Below, piece after piece: positions 1-6,352 of a stretch of DNA of 18,514 bases. The first letter of the stretch is position 1, and every line of letters begins with the position of its first letter. The position numbers were made by a program, and so were the translations under genes. The notes beneath the pieces are model-generated. The model searched no databases. It worked only from the letters and a program-made list of their open reading frames with translations, and was not told where the DNA came from. The stretch is from positions 1-18,514 of the forward strand of contig DATJXG010000339.1 of assembly GCA_035500455.1 (NCBI GenBank), given 5' to 3'. Source of the stretch: DATJXG01 sp035500455. Its GTDB lineage: Bacteria; Acidobacteriota; Terriglobia; Terriglobales; Acidobacteriaceae.

Positions 1-354
1 CAATCCGGCAATACCATCTACGACAAGGAAAACCTTCCGCCCGACATTCGCGAAATCTTCCAGCGGTCGTGCAGCGATTGCCATTCCAACCGGACAGTGT
101 GGCCTTGGTACAGCCACGTTGCGCCCGTATCCTGGGTGATAGCCAGCGACGTCCACGGCGCGCGACGGCAGATGAATCTCTCCGAATGGGGCAGCTATCC
201 GCCGAAGAAACGGGCGGACAAGCTGGACGAAATCTGCGAGCAGGTGGGGCGCGGCGACATGCCCGATCCCAAGTACGCGTTCATTCATCCCCAGGCGAAG
301 CTGACTTCCGAGCAGCGCAAGGCGGTATGCGCCTGGACCGACAGCAATCGCTGA
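1..354 (+). CDS. Haem-binding domain protein, C-terminal part (5' end outside window)
   Basis: The reading frame is open from base 1 to the TGA at 352-354, so the gene begins upstream of the window. The visible 117 residues include a single CSDCHSN motif (CxxCH, covalent haem attachment) at about residues 24-30. This is followed by WPWYSHVAPVSW and later an NLSEW segment and a MPDPKY...H segment. This pattern matches the small periplasmic haem-binding domain family (Haem_bd, PF14376), which is typically about 130-160 aa with one c-type haem, so most of the domain is present. The natural start and any signal peptide cannot be seen. The role is probably electron transfer or haem binding in the periplasm; the partner is unknown. 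No convincing intrinsic terminator follows it. Confidence 0.8.
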   Translation, partial: QSGNTIYDKENLPPDIREIFQRSCSDCHSNRTVWPWYSHVAPVSWVIASDVHGARRQMNLSEWGSYPPKKRADKLDEICEQVGRGDMPDPKYAFIHPQAKLTSEQRKAVCAWTDSNR

Positions 355-666
355 GTTTTCCACAAATTCCAAGCCCGCCTGCAATACCGGCTGAAAACAG
401 GCCGATCGCCGATGAACCTCGCCCTTCTTTTAACAAATAAATGACAAAACCGTGAAAACGCGGTGACAAATCAGGTTGGGACATCCTCTAGCCTTTGCGA
501 CAAGGTGAATGGAGGAAGCCGCAGACTCCTCCGTTCCAAGTGACGGATCCCGGGATCCAATTTGCAAGCAAAGCGCTGGGTATGGCGGCTCCTTCCGGGA
601 AGGGACCGCCCGCCCTGCTCTTCGGCTCTGAATACCTCCAAAATTCTCTCTCTCAGGAAGGAATGT
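355..666 (+). promoter_or_regulatory. Gene-free leader region with three predicted hairpins upstream of the TIGR03118 gene
   Basis: No credible gene lies in these 312 bases. The second half is rich in potential RNA structure in the sense of the downstream gene. One stem is 507-516 with 527-536 (10 pairs including one wobble, 10-base loop). A second is the palindrome at 545-558. A third is a nested GC-rich hairpin at 584-610 (GGCGG/CCGCC outside CCTTC/GAAGG). Between the second and third lies GCAAGCAAAGCGCTGGG, which recalls the GCAAAGC core of c-di-GMP-I riboswitches, but the rest of that consensus is not recognisable. It may be a long structured 5' leader. A purine-rich ribosome binding site, AGGAAGGA (654-661), precedes the start at 667. 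No clear -35/-10 pair was found. Confidence 0.35.
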
Positions 667-1749
667 ATGCATCTGCTGAATCGCCTCAAGTTGACCCTTG
701 TGGCTACTGCCGTCCTCGCCGTTGTTGGTTTTGCGGGCACGGCCGCAGCGCAACACTACAGCGTCACCAACCTGGTATCCGACGTCCCCGGAGCAGCAGC
801 CAACACCGATCCCAATCTGGTCAATCCGTGGGGAATTTCTTTCAGCGCCACTTCGCCGTTCTGGATCGCCGATAACGGCACAGGACTTTCCACGCTCTAC
901 GGCGCCACCGGCGCGCCGGTCGCATTGGTGGTCACGATTCCAACTCCGATGGGCGGCACTCCGCCATCGAAGCCAACGGGAACGGTTTTCAACAACACTA
1001 CAGACTTCATAGTGTCGGGCAATGGAGTCTCAGCGGTGCCGGCATTCCTTTTCGCCACCGAAGACGGCACCATCAGCGGCTGGAGTCCGGCCATCGACCG
1101 CAACAATGCAATTCTGGCGGTGGACAATTCCGGCCTGGGCGCGATCTATAAAGGACTGGCCATTGCCACGACCAAACAAGGGAAGAATTTCATCTACGTC
1201 ACCAACTTCCACGATGGCTACGTGGAAATGTATGACGGCAAGTTCCAACTGGTAAAGCAATTCACCGACTATCGCCTTCCCGATGGCTACGCGCCGTTCG
1301 GGATTCAGACCATCAACGGCAAACTGTACGTGACGTTTGCCAAGCAGGATGACGAGAAGGAAGACGACGTCGCGGGCCGCGGCTTCGGCTTCGTGGATGT
1401 TTTCGACCTGGACGGCGACCATGCCCATCGGCTGGTGTCGCGCGGCCGGCTAAACGCTCCGTGGGGGTTGGCGCTGGCGCCTGCCGGTTTCGGCAAATTC
1501 AGCGGTGACTTGCTGGTGGGCAACTTCGGCGATGGCCGCATCCATGCCTACGGCCACCACAGCGGCAACTTCCACGGCACGTTGCGCATGAAGCATCACA
1601 TTCCCATCGCGATTGACGGGCTTTGGGCCATTGCGTTCGGCAATGGCGCGGCCGCCGGTCCCACCAACGCGTTGTTCTTTACGGCTGGGCCGGATGACGA
1701 GAGCCATGGACTGTTTGGAGAGATCCAGGCAGTGAAGCGTTCCAAGTAG
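667..1749 (+). CDS. TIGR03118 family secreted protein
   Basis: This is a 360-residue secreted protein. The frame is open upstream to 562, but the ATG at 667 is preferred. It follows AGGAAGGA (654-661) at good spacing and begins a clean signal peptide (MHLLNRLKL, hydrophobic core to about residue 23, cleavage near AAA-Q at 28-29). The mature protein starts HYSVTNLVSDVPG and continues NPWGISFSATSPFWIADNGTGLSTLY. It has several NHL/beta-propeller-like repeats of the type 'PWGLALAP...GDLLVGNFGDGRIHAY' (about residues 265-300). This is the signature of the TIGR03118 family, whose function is not established. Some family members carry PEP-CTERM sorting signals. This one does not: it ends EIQAVKRSK, so it is probably released or periplasmic. 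It appears monocistronic, with a terminator 31 bases downstream. Confidence 0.85.
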   Translation: MHLLNRLKLTLVATAVLAVVGFAGTAAAQHYSVTNLVSDVPGAAANTDPNLVNPWGISFSATSPFWIADNGTGLSTLYGATGAPVALVVTIPTPMGGTPPSKPTGTVFNNTTDFIVSGNGVSAVPAFLFATEDGTISGWSPAIDRNNAILAVDNSGLGAIYKGLAIATTKQGKNFIYVTNFHDGYVEMYDGKFQLVKQFTDYRLPDGYAPFGIQTINGKLYVTFAKQDDEKEDDVAGRGFGFVDVFDLDGDHAHRLVSRGRLNAPWGLALAPAGFGKFSGDLLVGNFGDGRIHAYGHHSGNFHGTLRMKHHIPIAIDGLWAIAFGNGAAAGPTNALFFTAGPDDESHGLFGEIQAVKRSK

Positions 1750-1780
1750 AAGCTGATAGGAGATTTGCTCCCTGATGCCT

Positions 1781-1809
1781 GGGGCCGGCTATTCAGCCGG
1801 CCCCTTTTT
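1781..1809 (+). terminator. Rho-independent terminator of the TIGR03118 gene
   Basis: A perfect 10-bp stem (GGGGCCGGCT at 1781-1790 with AGCCGGCCCC at 1795-1804) encloses an ATTC loop and is followed at once by TTTTT (1805-1809). The polarity fits transcription on the plus strand, ending the gene that stops at 1749. Confidence 0.93.
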
Positions 1810-1851
1810 CTGCGGGCTTACTCGGAGAACTCGGCGGCCGTTCTTTGCGGT

Positions 1852-1906
1852 CTCGGCGATTTAAGATTCTTCTTTGCTGGAATCAGCAAAATCTTGAAAC
1901 GCCGAG
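1852..1906. repeat. Imperfect inverted repeat at the 3' end of the pilus-like operon
   Basis: CTCGGCG (1852-1858) is complementary to CGCCGAG (1900-1906). Inside it AAGAT pairs with ATCTT, and at the centre TTTGCTG (1873-1879) pairs with CAGCAAA (1884-1890) around a GAAT loop. It lies just downstream of the stop codon of the minus-strand operon at 1951. It could therefore be a transcript-end or mRNA-stabilising hairpin for that operon, although no U-run follows on the minus strand. Confidence 0.55.
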
Positions 1907-1940
1907 GACGCCAAGGACCGCCGCAGAGGGCGCCGAGGGA
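1899..1940. repeat. Degenerate CGCCGAGGA repeat block
   Basis: About four degenerate units of roughly 10 bases with the theme CGCNGAGGA lie between the inverted repeat and the end of the minus-strand operon. A related block (CCGCTGAGGACGCTGGGACC) lies at 5889-5920, on the other side of the operon and in the same orientation. Repeats of this theme occur widely between bacterial genes. Whether the two copies here share an origin cannot be decided from the window. Confidence 0.5.
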
Positions 1941-1950
1941 GGGATTTAGT

Positions 1951-3609
1951 TTACGGCTTCATGCGGCGCAGGACCACTTCGGTTTGTCCGGTGCGGTCTT
2001 CGGTGTCGGGAATCACGGTGGCGGGGGCATGCACTATCTGGAACTTGCCTGCGATCAGGAATTCGTCGGGGGCAAGCTGAAAAGAGACGGGCGAGCGCCG
2101 ACGCAGGCGCAGCATGAAGTGCCCGGCTTCGTCGGTGTACACGGTTTCGCCATTGATCTTCAGCGCAGCACCCTGGATCGGCGCGCCCTGTTCGTCGCGT
2201 ACGACGCCCTGCACGAGGTACTTGGGGAAGTTGTAGGAGTCCGGCGATTCGGAGTGCCAGGGTGAGAGGCCGCGGTAGCGATAAAGATAGGTGCTTCCCC
2301 CGAAGGTGTAGCGAATGCGGCCGTCGGGAGCGACGTTGGAGCCGACTGTGAGCCGGATCGGTCCTACGATGCGCAACGAAGCGTCCAGCGCCAACGCCTG
2401 CTCGAAAGGGCGGTCAGGACGGAACGGCAGATAGACATTCTGGTAGTCAGCCCGCACATTGAGGCGGTTGGTGAGAAATTCTCCGCCGTAAGCCGCTGTC
2501 CACTGGCCGTTGTAGCGGGTGACGAGTTGCAGCAGGCTGAAGCGGGGCGAAAGCTTTTCGCGGAAAGTCCCGCTCAGCATGGGAGTGGTTGCGCCGGGCG
2601 CGGTGGCGGACGTGGTGTGGCTGGTGAAGTAGTTGACGGTCATCTCCACCCGCTCGCCGATGCGGTGGCCAAGATACAGATTAGTGCCTTGCGTCCTGCG
2701 CTGGGTCACGCTGGAGGTGAAAAGCCCGGCGCCAAAGTAAGTGTTGGAGATGTGGAAGTTGCCTGCCAGTTCGTTCACGGAAGCCCGTTCCAGCGGGCTA
2801 TCCAGGCTGAGAGGCTGCAGCAGTTCGCGATGGCCGGCGGTGAGGCTCACGCTGGAGTTGGGCTGGTAGGTGGCCTCCACGTTCCCGCGATCGGCCTCCG
2901 AGTCCATCAGGCTGGGCACGTTGACCCGGCGGAAATCCTGGCCGGCGAACACGTAGCTGGCGCGAAGGCTTAAGGTCTTCAGCTCCAGATCGCTCGAGGT
3001 GGCGAAGTATCCCTGGCCGGAGCCGGTTCCGGCGGTGATGGCGTTTTTCAGCCATTTCTTCGGTTGCCACTCCAGCGCCTGCAGCGAGGTATTGCGGCGG
3101 GAGAGAATCATCCGGGAATAGAGCCGAAAGGTCTCGCTGAGTCGCCGCTGATAGAAAAGAATTCCTGCGGGATCCTCGGCCTGGGCGGAGGAAAAGAACC
3201 CGGTTCCCAGCCAGGTCGAAGTCACGCCCCCGAAGACGAAGAGGCGATTGTCGGCGTCGCCTTTGGAAAATCCTGCGCCTCGCGCGGTGAAATAGTGGCC
3301 GCCGTCGAAGATGTCGGTGGGCAGGTCGAACTGAACGTTATCGTCGCCTGCGACCCAGGTATATCCGCGAAACTGAGTCTGCAGCGAGGTTCCCAGCGCG
3401 AATCTTCCCTGAAAGAATCCTGCTCCCAGAGAGCCCTGATAATTGGAAGCTTTGAAATCGATGGAGCCGCCGCTGGCATCGAGAAGGCTGGAATCGCCGC
3501 CTTGCAGCTTGAAAATCTGGGCGTGCAGGGGCGCAGCCGCGAGCACGGCGAAGAAAAGCGCGAGTTGCAGGCAGGATTGCCGGCGCGGAGGAGCAGCAAC
3601 CGCCATCAT
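1951..3609 (-). CDS. Short usher-like outer-membrane beta-barrel protein with C-terminal regulatory-like beta-sandwich domain
   Basis: This 552-residue protein is probably the outer-membrane assembly or secretion component of the pilus-like operon. The ATG at 3609 overlaps the chaperone stop by one base (TGATG), so translation is likely coupled; GGAG lies just upstream. A signal peptide ends near PLHA-Q (residue 30). Residues about 31-455 are a run of alternating polar/hydrophobic strands rich in aromatic and Gly residues, ending SSVTQRRTQGTNLYLGHRIGERVEMTV-like barrel segments. From about 461 there is a compact domain, YLVQGVVRDEQGAPIQGAAL...TDEAGHFMLRL, like carboxypeptidase-regulatory or usher C-terminal domains. 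Classical ushers are about 800 aa, with a 120-residue N-terminal chaperone-binding domain, a barrel, a plug and two C-terminal domains. Here no N-terminal domain is obvious. It could instead be an unrelated barrel protein, but its position after subunits and chaperone supports an usher role. Confidence 0.6.
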   Translation of the reverse strand: MMAVAAPPRRQSCLQLALFFAVLAAAPLHAQIFKLQGGDSSLLDASGGSIDFKASNYQGSLGAGFFQGRFALGTSLQTQFRGYTWVAGDDNVQFDLPTDIFDGGHYFTARGAGFSKGDADNRLFVFGGVTSTWLGTGFFSSAQAEDPAGILFYQRRLSETFRLYSRMILSRRNTSLQALEWQPKKWLKNAITAGTGSGQGYFATSSDLELKTLSLRASYVFAGQDFRRVNVPSLMDSEADRGNVEATYQPNSSVSLTAGHRELLQPLSLDSPLERASVNELAGNFHISNTYFGAGLFTSSVTQRRTQGTNLYLGHRIGERVEMTVNYFTSHTTSATAPGATTPMLSGTFREKLSPRFSLLQLVTRYNGQWTAAYGGEFLTNRLNVRADYQNVYLPFRPDRPFEQALALDASLRIVGPIRLTVGSNVAPDGRIRYTFGGSTYLYRYRGLSPWHSESPDSYNFPKYLVQGVVRDEQGAPIQGAALKINGETVYTDEAGHFMLRLRRRSPVSFQLAPDEFLIAGKFQIVHAPATVIPDTEDRTGQTEVVLRRMKP

Positions 3610-4358
3610 CACGGGCTCCGCGGCGGGAGCGACTGCTCGATTTTGAAGTCCCGCAACTGCAGGACCACCTGGCTAGGCGGGTCGGGTTCGCTCAGCGGAA
3701 TTTCGACGGTCCGCTTGCTATGAGGAAAGATAGGGAAGCCGGGCCCTTCTTCCTTTTTTCTGCCGCAGGCGACAGTGGTCTGCAGGATGCGGCCGAAATT
3801 ACCGCTGGTGTTCTCAACTTCCAGCGTCAGGGTCTTTTGCGGCTGGTTGTATTCCGCCCGGCTGACCACCACTTCCGCCTTCTCCACGCCGTGCTTGGGC
3901 AGCAGATAGACAGTGTGCGGCAGTTCCAGGCGAACCGACATTCCTTCCTGGGTGCGAAAGGGAAATCCGGAGAAGGCCGCGTACACAACGAACCACGCCG
4001 GCGCTGCGTCGGTGTTGGCCTCGTAAAAGACGTAGTAACTCTGCTGCGGCTGCAGCCGGAAGCTGGTGGCGGAAAGCTTCAGATGGATATTGGGATCGAG
4101 CGGCCGGTAGGCGATCTCGCCGGTCTCCGAAACGGTGAAGCTCTTGGCTTGGAGCACCACGCTCAGTGGCGTAAGGCTGTCATTCACATATTCAATGCGT
4201 CCCTTGGCAGGATTGCCCAGTTCGGCGATGACCGGCCGCACGGTTTGGGCCGCGGCTGAAACGTCCCAGAGACACAGTCCCACAAACAGGCTGAGGAGCA
4301 AGCAAAGCGCCCGAGCCAGTGGCGCGTTACATTTCAATTCCTGCTTCCGGCGATTCAT
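3609..4358 (-). CDS. Periplasmic pilus-assembly chaperone (PapD-like)
   Basis: This 249-residue protein probably holds pilin-like subunits in the periplasm and delivers them to the outer membrane. I prefer the ATG at 4358, which opens a signal peptide (MNRRKQELKC, hydrophobic core, SAAAQ at about 34-38). A GTG at 4382, two bases after the upstream stop, would add eight residues. Two Ig-like domains are visible. Domain 1 carries GRIEYVND with an Arg at about 54, where PapD has its cleft Arg, then SYYVFYEA, and ends VRLELPHTVYLLPKHG with a Lys at about 155 like the PapD cleft Lys. Domain 2 (about 160-245) has TLTLEVENTSGNFGRI and FPIFPHSKRTVEIPL, the latter recalling the chaperone 'P-x-S-x-R' segment. 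It is divergent but has the right length (about 210 aa mature). It lies between the subunit genes and the barrel gene. Confidence 0.75.
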   Translation of the reverse strand: MNRRKQELKCNAPLARALCLLLSLFVGLCLWDVSAAAQTVRPVIAELGNPAKGRIEYVNDSLTPLSVVLQAKSFTVSETGEIAYRPLDPNIHLKLSATSFRLQPQQSYYVFYEANTDAAPAWFVVYAAFSGFPFRTQEGMSVRLELPHTVYLLPKHGVEKAEVVVSRAEYNQPQKTLTLEVENTSGNFGRILQTTVACGRKKEEGPGFPIFPHSKRTVEIPLSEPDPPSQVVLQLRDFKIEQSLPPRSP

Positions 4359-4384
4359 CGTCAATTGCGTGCTTTCTCGCACCC

Positions 4385-4951
4385 CTACAACGCCTGGACC
4401 TGTAGGGTGAGCGTTCCCGTATAAGTTGCGGCGGGCAACTGGGGCAGCGTGCCGCCGGTCAGGTTGATATTGAAATTCATGATGTCGGTTCTGCTGCCTT
4501 GACGGTTAGTGCCGTTGGCGCGCGATCTTCCAAGGTTGAGCCCGGCGTTGGCGCCGCCGAAGGCGACGGAATTTGTCAGGCCTTGCCAGGCGCCACCGTT
4601 GTGGGAAATCTGGAAGGCGGAGGATGGAATGTTGTGCCCGGCGCCATCGGTGAGCGCCGCCGTGCTGCTGCTGAAATAGGCATACAGGGTGACGTTGTGG
4701 TTGCTGCTGAACGTCCACGTGGTCGTCGCCGTAACCGACGTGCTGCCGGGATTGCTGGCCTTTCCGGCAAGCAGAGTGAAGTTGACGCCCGAAGCCGAGA
4801 GGCTGAGCGTGACCGACTCCGGCACAGATGCATTCAGGCTGATCGCGCCCGCCGGCGACTTGATGACCTGGCCAACGCCCAAACGGGGTGAAGCCGCGAT
4901 CATGCAGGCCGCCAGTGCTATTGCCCGTAGATGTTTCCAGCCCACCGCCAT
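4385..4951 (-). CDS. Pilin-like structural subunit, second copy
   Basis: This 188-residue secreted protein is more than half identical in its mature part to the product of the gene upstream (5074-5646). The signal peptide ends near GVG-Q (residue 27). The mature protein has no Cys, so it lacks the disulfide of classical type 1 pilins. It begins with an alternating hydrophobic stretch (ISLNASVPESVTLSLSA) that could act as a donor strand. The middle is Ser/Thr/Asn/Ala rich, and it ends LPQLPAATYTGTLTLQVQAL, the closing 'P-x-G/A-x-Y-x-G-x-L' strand seen in chaperone-usher and spore-coat-U-like subunits. The ATG at 4951 follows GAGGCG at good spacing. Only two bases separate its stop from a possible GTG start of the chaperone. 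It may be a minor or tip subunit; that role is inferred. Confidence 0.75.
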   Translation of the reverse strand: MAVGWKHLRAIALAACMIAASPRLGVGQVIKSPAGAISLNASVPESVTLSLSASGVNFTLLAGKASNPGSTSVTATTTWTFSSNHNVTLYAYFSSSTAALTDGAGHNIPSSAFQISHNGGAWQGLTNSVAFGGANAGLNLGRSRANGTNRQGSRTDIMNFNINLTGGTLPQLPAATYTGTLTLQVQAL

Positions 4952-4981
4952 CGTTTCGCCTCGGTCTTAATCTGTGCCGGG

Positions 4982-5041
4982 AACAAGCGCGGCCGGCAAA
5001 GGCCGCAAGGCTTCCCCTTTAACCTTTGCCGTGCGCTTGTT
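4982..5041 (-). promoter_or_regulatory. Strong intercistronic hairpin between the two pilin-like genes
   Basis: AACAAGCGC (4982-4990) pairs with GCGCTTGTT (5033-5041), and CGGCAAAGG (4994-5002) with CCTTTGCCG (5023-5031). This gives 18 pairs with a 3/1-base internal bulge and a 20-base loop. In the minus-strand transcript it lies 32 bases after the stop of the first subunit gene and about 30 bases before the start of the second. No U-run follows, so it is more likely a 3' stabiliser, processing site or partial attenuator than a full terminator. Such an element could keep the first subunit at higher level than the chaperone and usher. Confidence 0.65.
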
Positions 5042-5073
5042 TGTGTGGTCGCTGAGAAAAACGTTCAGGCGAG

Positions 5074-5646
5074 CTACGGTGTGGCTTGCGCTTGAATGTT
5101 CAGGGTGCCAGCGTAGGTGCCTGCCGGCAACTGGGGCAGAGTGCCTCCGCTGAGATTGATGTTGAATGCCATCACGTCGTTGCGGCTGCTGTTGCGGTTG
5201 GTTCCGGTGATGGCTACGTTGGCCAGTTGCAGTCCGGCGTTGGCGCCGCCGAAGGCGACCGTGTTGGTCAACGCGGCGGCCGTTCCGCCGTTATCCGAGA
5301 TGCTGAACGCCGACGACGGAATGTTGTTCGACCCGTCCGTCAAGGCAGCGGCAGCGCTGGTGAAGTAGGCATAGACGCCGACTGCCGTCCGCCCGGGCTT
5401 CAGCACCCAACTGGTAGTGGCGGTAATGGTACCGCCGCCGGCGTTGGTGGCATTGCCGGGCGTGAGGTTAAAGGAGACGGAATTGGCCGACAGGCTTAAG
5501 GTCAAAGATTCGTTCAGAGTAGCGTTCAGAGCGATCGTTTGCGCTCCCGAATTGAGCGCCTGTGCCGAGGCCAGTGAAGCCGCCCCAGCCATCATCAGCG
5601 CCACCAGCGTGACTTGCATCAACTTCCCTGCGTTCATGTAGTGCAT
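5074..5646 (-). CDS. Pilin-like structural subunit, first (probably major) copy
   Basis: This is a 190-residue secreted subunit and the first gene of the operon. The signal peptide ends near SLASA-Q (about residue 29). The mature part has no Cys and consists of beta-strand-forming segments: IALNATLNESLTLSLSA, then VGVYAYFTSAAAALTDGSN, NIPSSAFSISDNGG, NTVAFGGANAGLQLANV and the closing LPQLPAGTYAGTLNIQAQAT. The same blocks occur in the next gene. Length and the closing motif fit small fimbrial or spore-coat-U-like subunits. The ATG at 5646 sits directly after a GAGAGAGAGG tract. The in-frame ATG at 5637 has better spacing to that tract and may be the real start. An operon head separated from the rest by a strong hairpin suggests the major, most abundant subunit. 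The lack of homology detail in the central region leaves the exact subfamily open. Confidence 0.78.
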   Translation of the reverse strand: MHYMNAGKLMQVTLVALMMAGAASLASAQALNSGAQTIALNATLNESLTLSLSANSVSFNLTPGNATNAGGGTITATTSWVLKPGRTAVGVYAYFTSAAAALTDGSNNIPSSAFSISDNGGTAAALTNTVAFGGANAGLQLANVAITGTNRNSSRNDVMAFNINLSGGTLPQLPAGTYAGTLNIQAQATP

Positions 5647-5787
5647 CCTCTCTCTCTAATGCAGTTTTAATCTTTCCGGGGGAACTCGCTCCGCCGAGTG
5701 TTTAGGGCACGCGATCACAGAGGGAAAAACGGAAGCGTCGAGAAGCATGTTGTCCTAAATCGGGGCGCGCGAAAACGGTACGGGCGA

Positions 5788-5832
5788 ATTAGAACGGTGT
5801 TAGTACCTCGGTAATATGACTGGGGGTTACTG
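5788..5832 (-). promoter_or_regulatory. Candidate operator/promoter of the pilus-like operon
   Basis: TTAGTACC-TC-GGTAATA (5800-5816) is an imperfect palindrome centred on TACC/GGTA and is followed by the run ACTGGGGGTTAC. Read on the minus strand, TTACCG and TCTAAT (5788-5793) could serve as a weak -35/-10 pair with a short 15-base spacer. This would give a leader of roughly 140 bases before the first subunit gene. The palindrome would overlap such a promoter, as an operator would. No known regulator site was recognised. Confidence 0.25.
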
Positions 5833-5888
5833 GTGGAAGCGGGGCAGTCGTGGGTCATTTCTCATGAGGCTCTAATTGTCTTGGATTT

Positions 5889-5920
5889 AACCGCTGAGGA
5901 CGCTGGGACCGCTGAGAAGG
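5889..5920. repeat. Degenerate CGCTGAGGA repeat block, second copy
   Basis: AACCGCTGAGGACGCTGGG followed by ACCGCTGAG is the same theme as the block at 1899-1940, with the GAGGACGC core shared exactly. The two blocks lie outside the two ends of the pilus-like operon and point the same way. Confidence 0.45.
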
Positions 5921-6020
5921 GCCGGACGTTGAGCCTGAATGGCGTTGTCAGGCGCAGACTGATGACGGCTCTTTTACGGGCGGGAGGTCCGCACTACCAC
6001 AGTCGCGCGCAGGCAGCGGT

Positions 6021-6167
6021 TCAGCCGAACCACTCGCTGCGGTAGGCTACCCACCAGCTTATGAACACGATGGGAATGGTGGCCCCCAGGGCCCACCAGA
6101 GGGGCAGGGTAAAATCAGCGACCAGGCCGAGAACGGTAAAAGCCGTCCAGAAGACTTTTCGTTCCAT
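6021..6167 (-). CDS. Small Trp-rich membrane protein (48 aa)
   Basis: The translation runs MERKVFWTAFTVLGLVADF, then LPLWWALGATIPIVFISWW, then VAYRSEWFG and stop. Two hydrophobic segments (about residues 6-22 and 23-41) with a positively charged N-terminus and a W-rich interface suggest a hairpin of two short membrane helices. There is no good Shine-Dalgarno before the ATG, which weakens the call. The composition (six Trp in 48 residues, no frame-breaking or low-complexity sequence) and the intact frame support a real gene. It is divergent from lpxD. No function can be named. Confidence 0.6.
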   Translation of the reverse strand: MERKVFWTAFTVLGLVADFTLPLWWALGATIPIVFISWWVAYRSEWFG

Positions 6168-6352
6168 CGATTTATTTTAGTCCCGCGCCGGCAGAAGGCC
6201 AGCGAGGAAGTAGTCTTGTCGGCAGCGGAGGTAACCGCGGCGGGTGACGCCGGGTGCTGTGACTGAGCCGTTCGCGCCGCGCCGAAGCGCCAAGGAGTCC
6301 ATGCTCTCGAACCTTGCTTTCCTTTCCTCTCGCAAACGTATAAAAACATGCC

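Larger units (their letters stand above)
5647..6020. other. Gene-free region upstream of the pilus-like operon
   Basis: These 374 bases contain no credible gene; a 70-codon plus-strand frame at 5833 has no family features or ribosome binding site and crosses a repeat block. The region should hold the promoter of the minus-strand operon. It contains an imperfect palindrome near 5800-5816 and one CGCTGAGGA-type repeat block at 5889-5920. The right end abuts the stop codon of a small membrane-protein gene also on the minus strand. Confidence 0.5.

Noticed and set aside
560..600. c-di-GMP-I riboswitch
   Set aside because: Only a GCAAAGC-like core is seen. The first conserved strand, the tetraloop-receptor hairpins and the closing stem could not be matched, so it is not called as a riboswitch.
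562..666. Upstream extension of the TIGR03118 protein to the ATG at 562
   Set aside because: The extension would bury the signal peptide and lies over the structured leader, while the ATG at 667 has a strong ribosome binding site.
3064..3723. Long plus-strand open frame of 219 codons opposite the barrel gene
   Set aside because: It is antisense to the usher-like gene, has no domain or ribosome binding site, and its composition is that of a shadow of a GC-rich gene.
5833..6045. 70-codon plus-strand frame upstream of the pilus-like operon
   Set aside because: It has no ribosome binding site, crosses a repeat block and overlaps the end of the small minus-strand membrane gene; no recognisable features.
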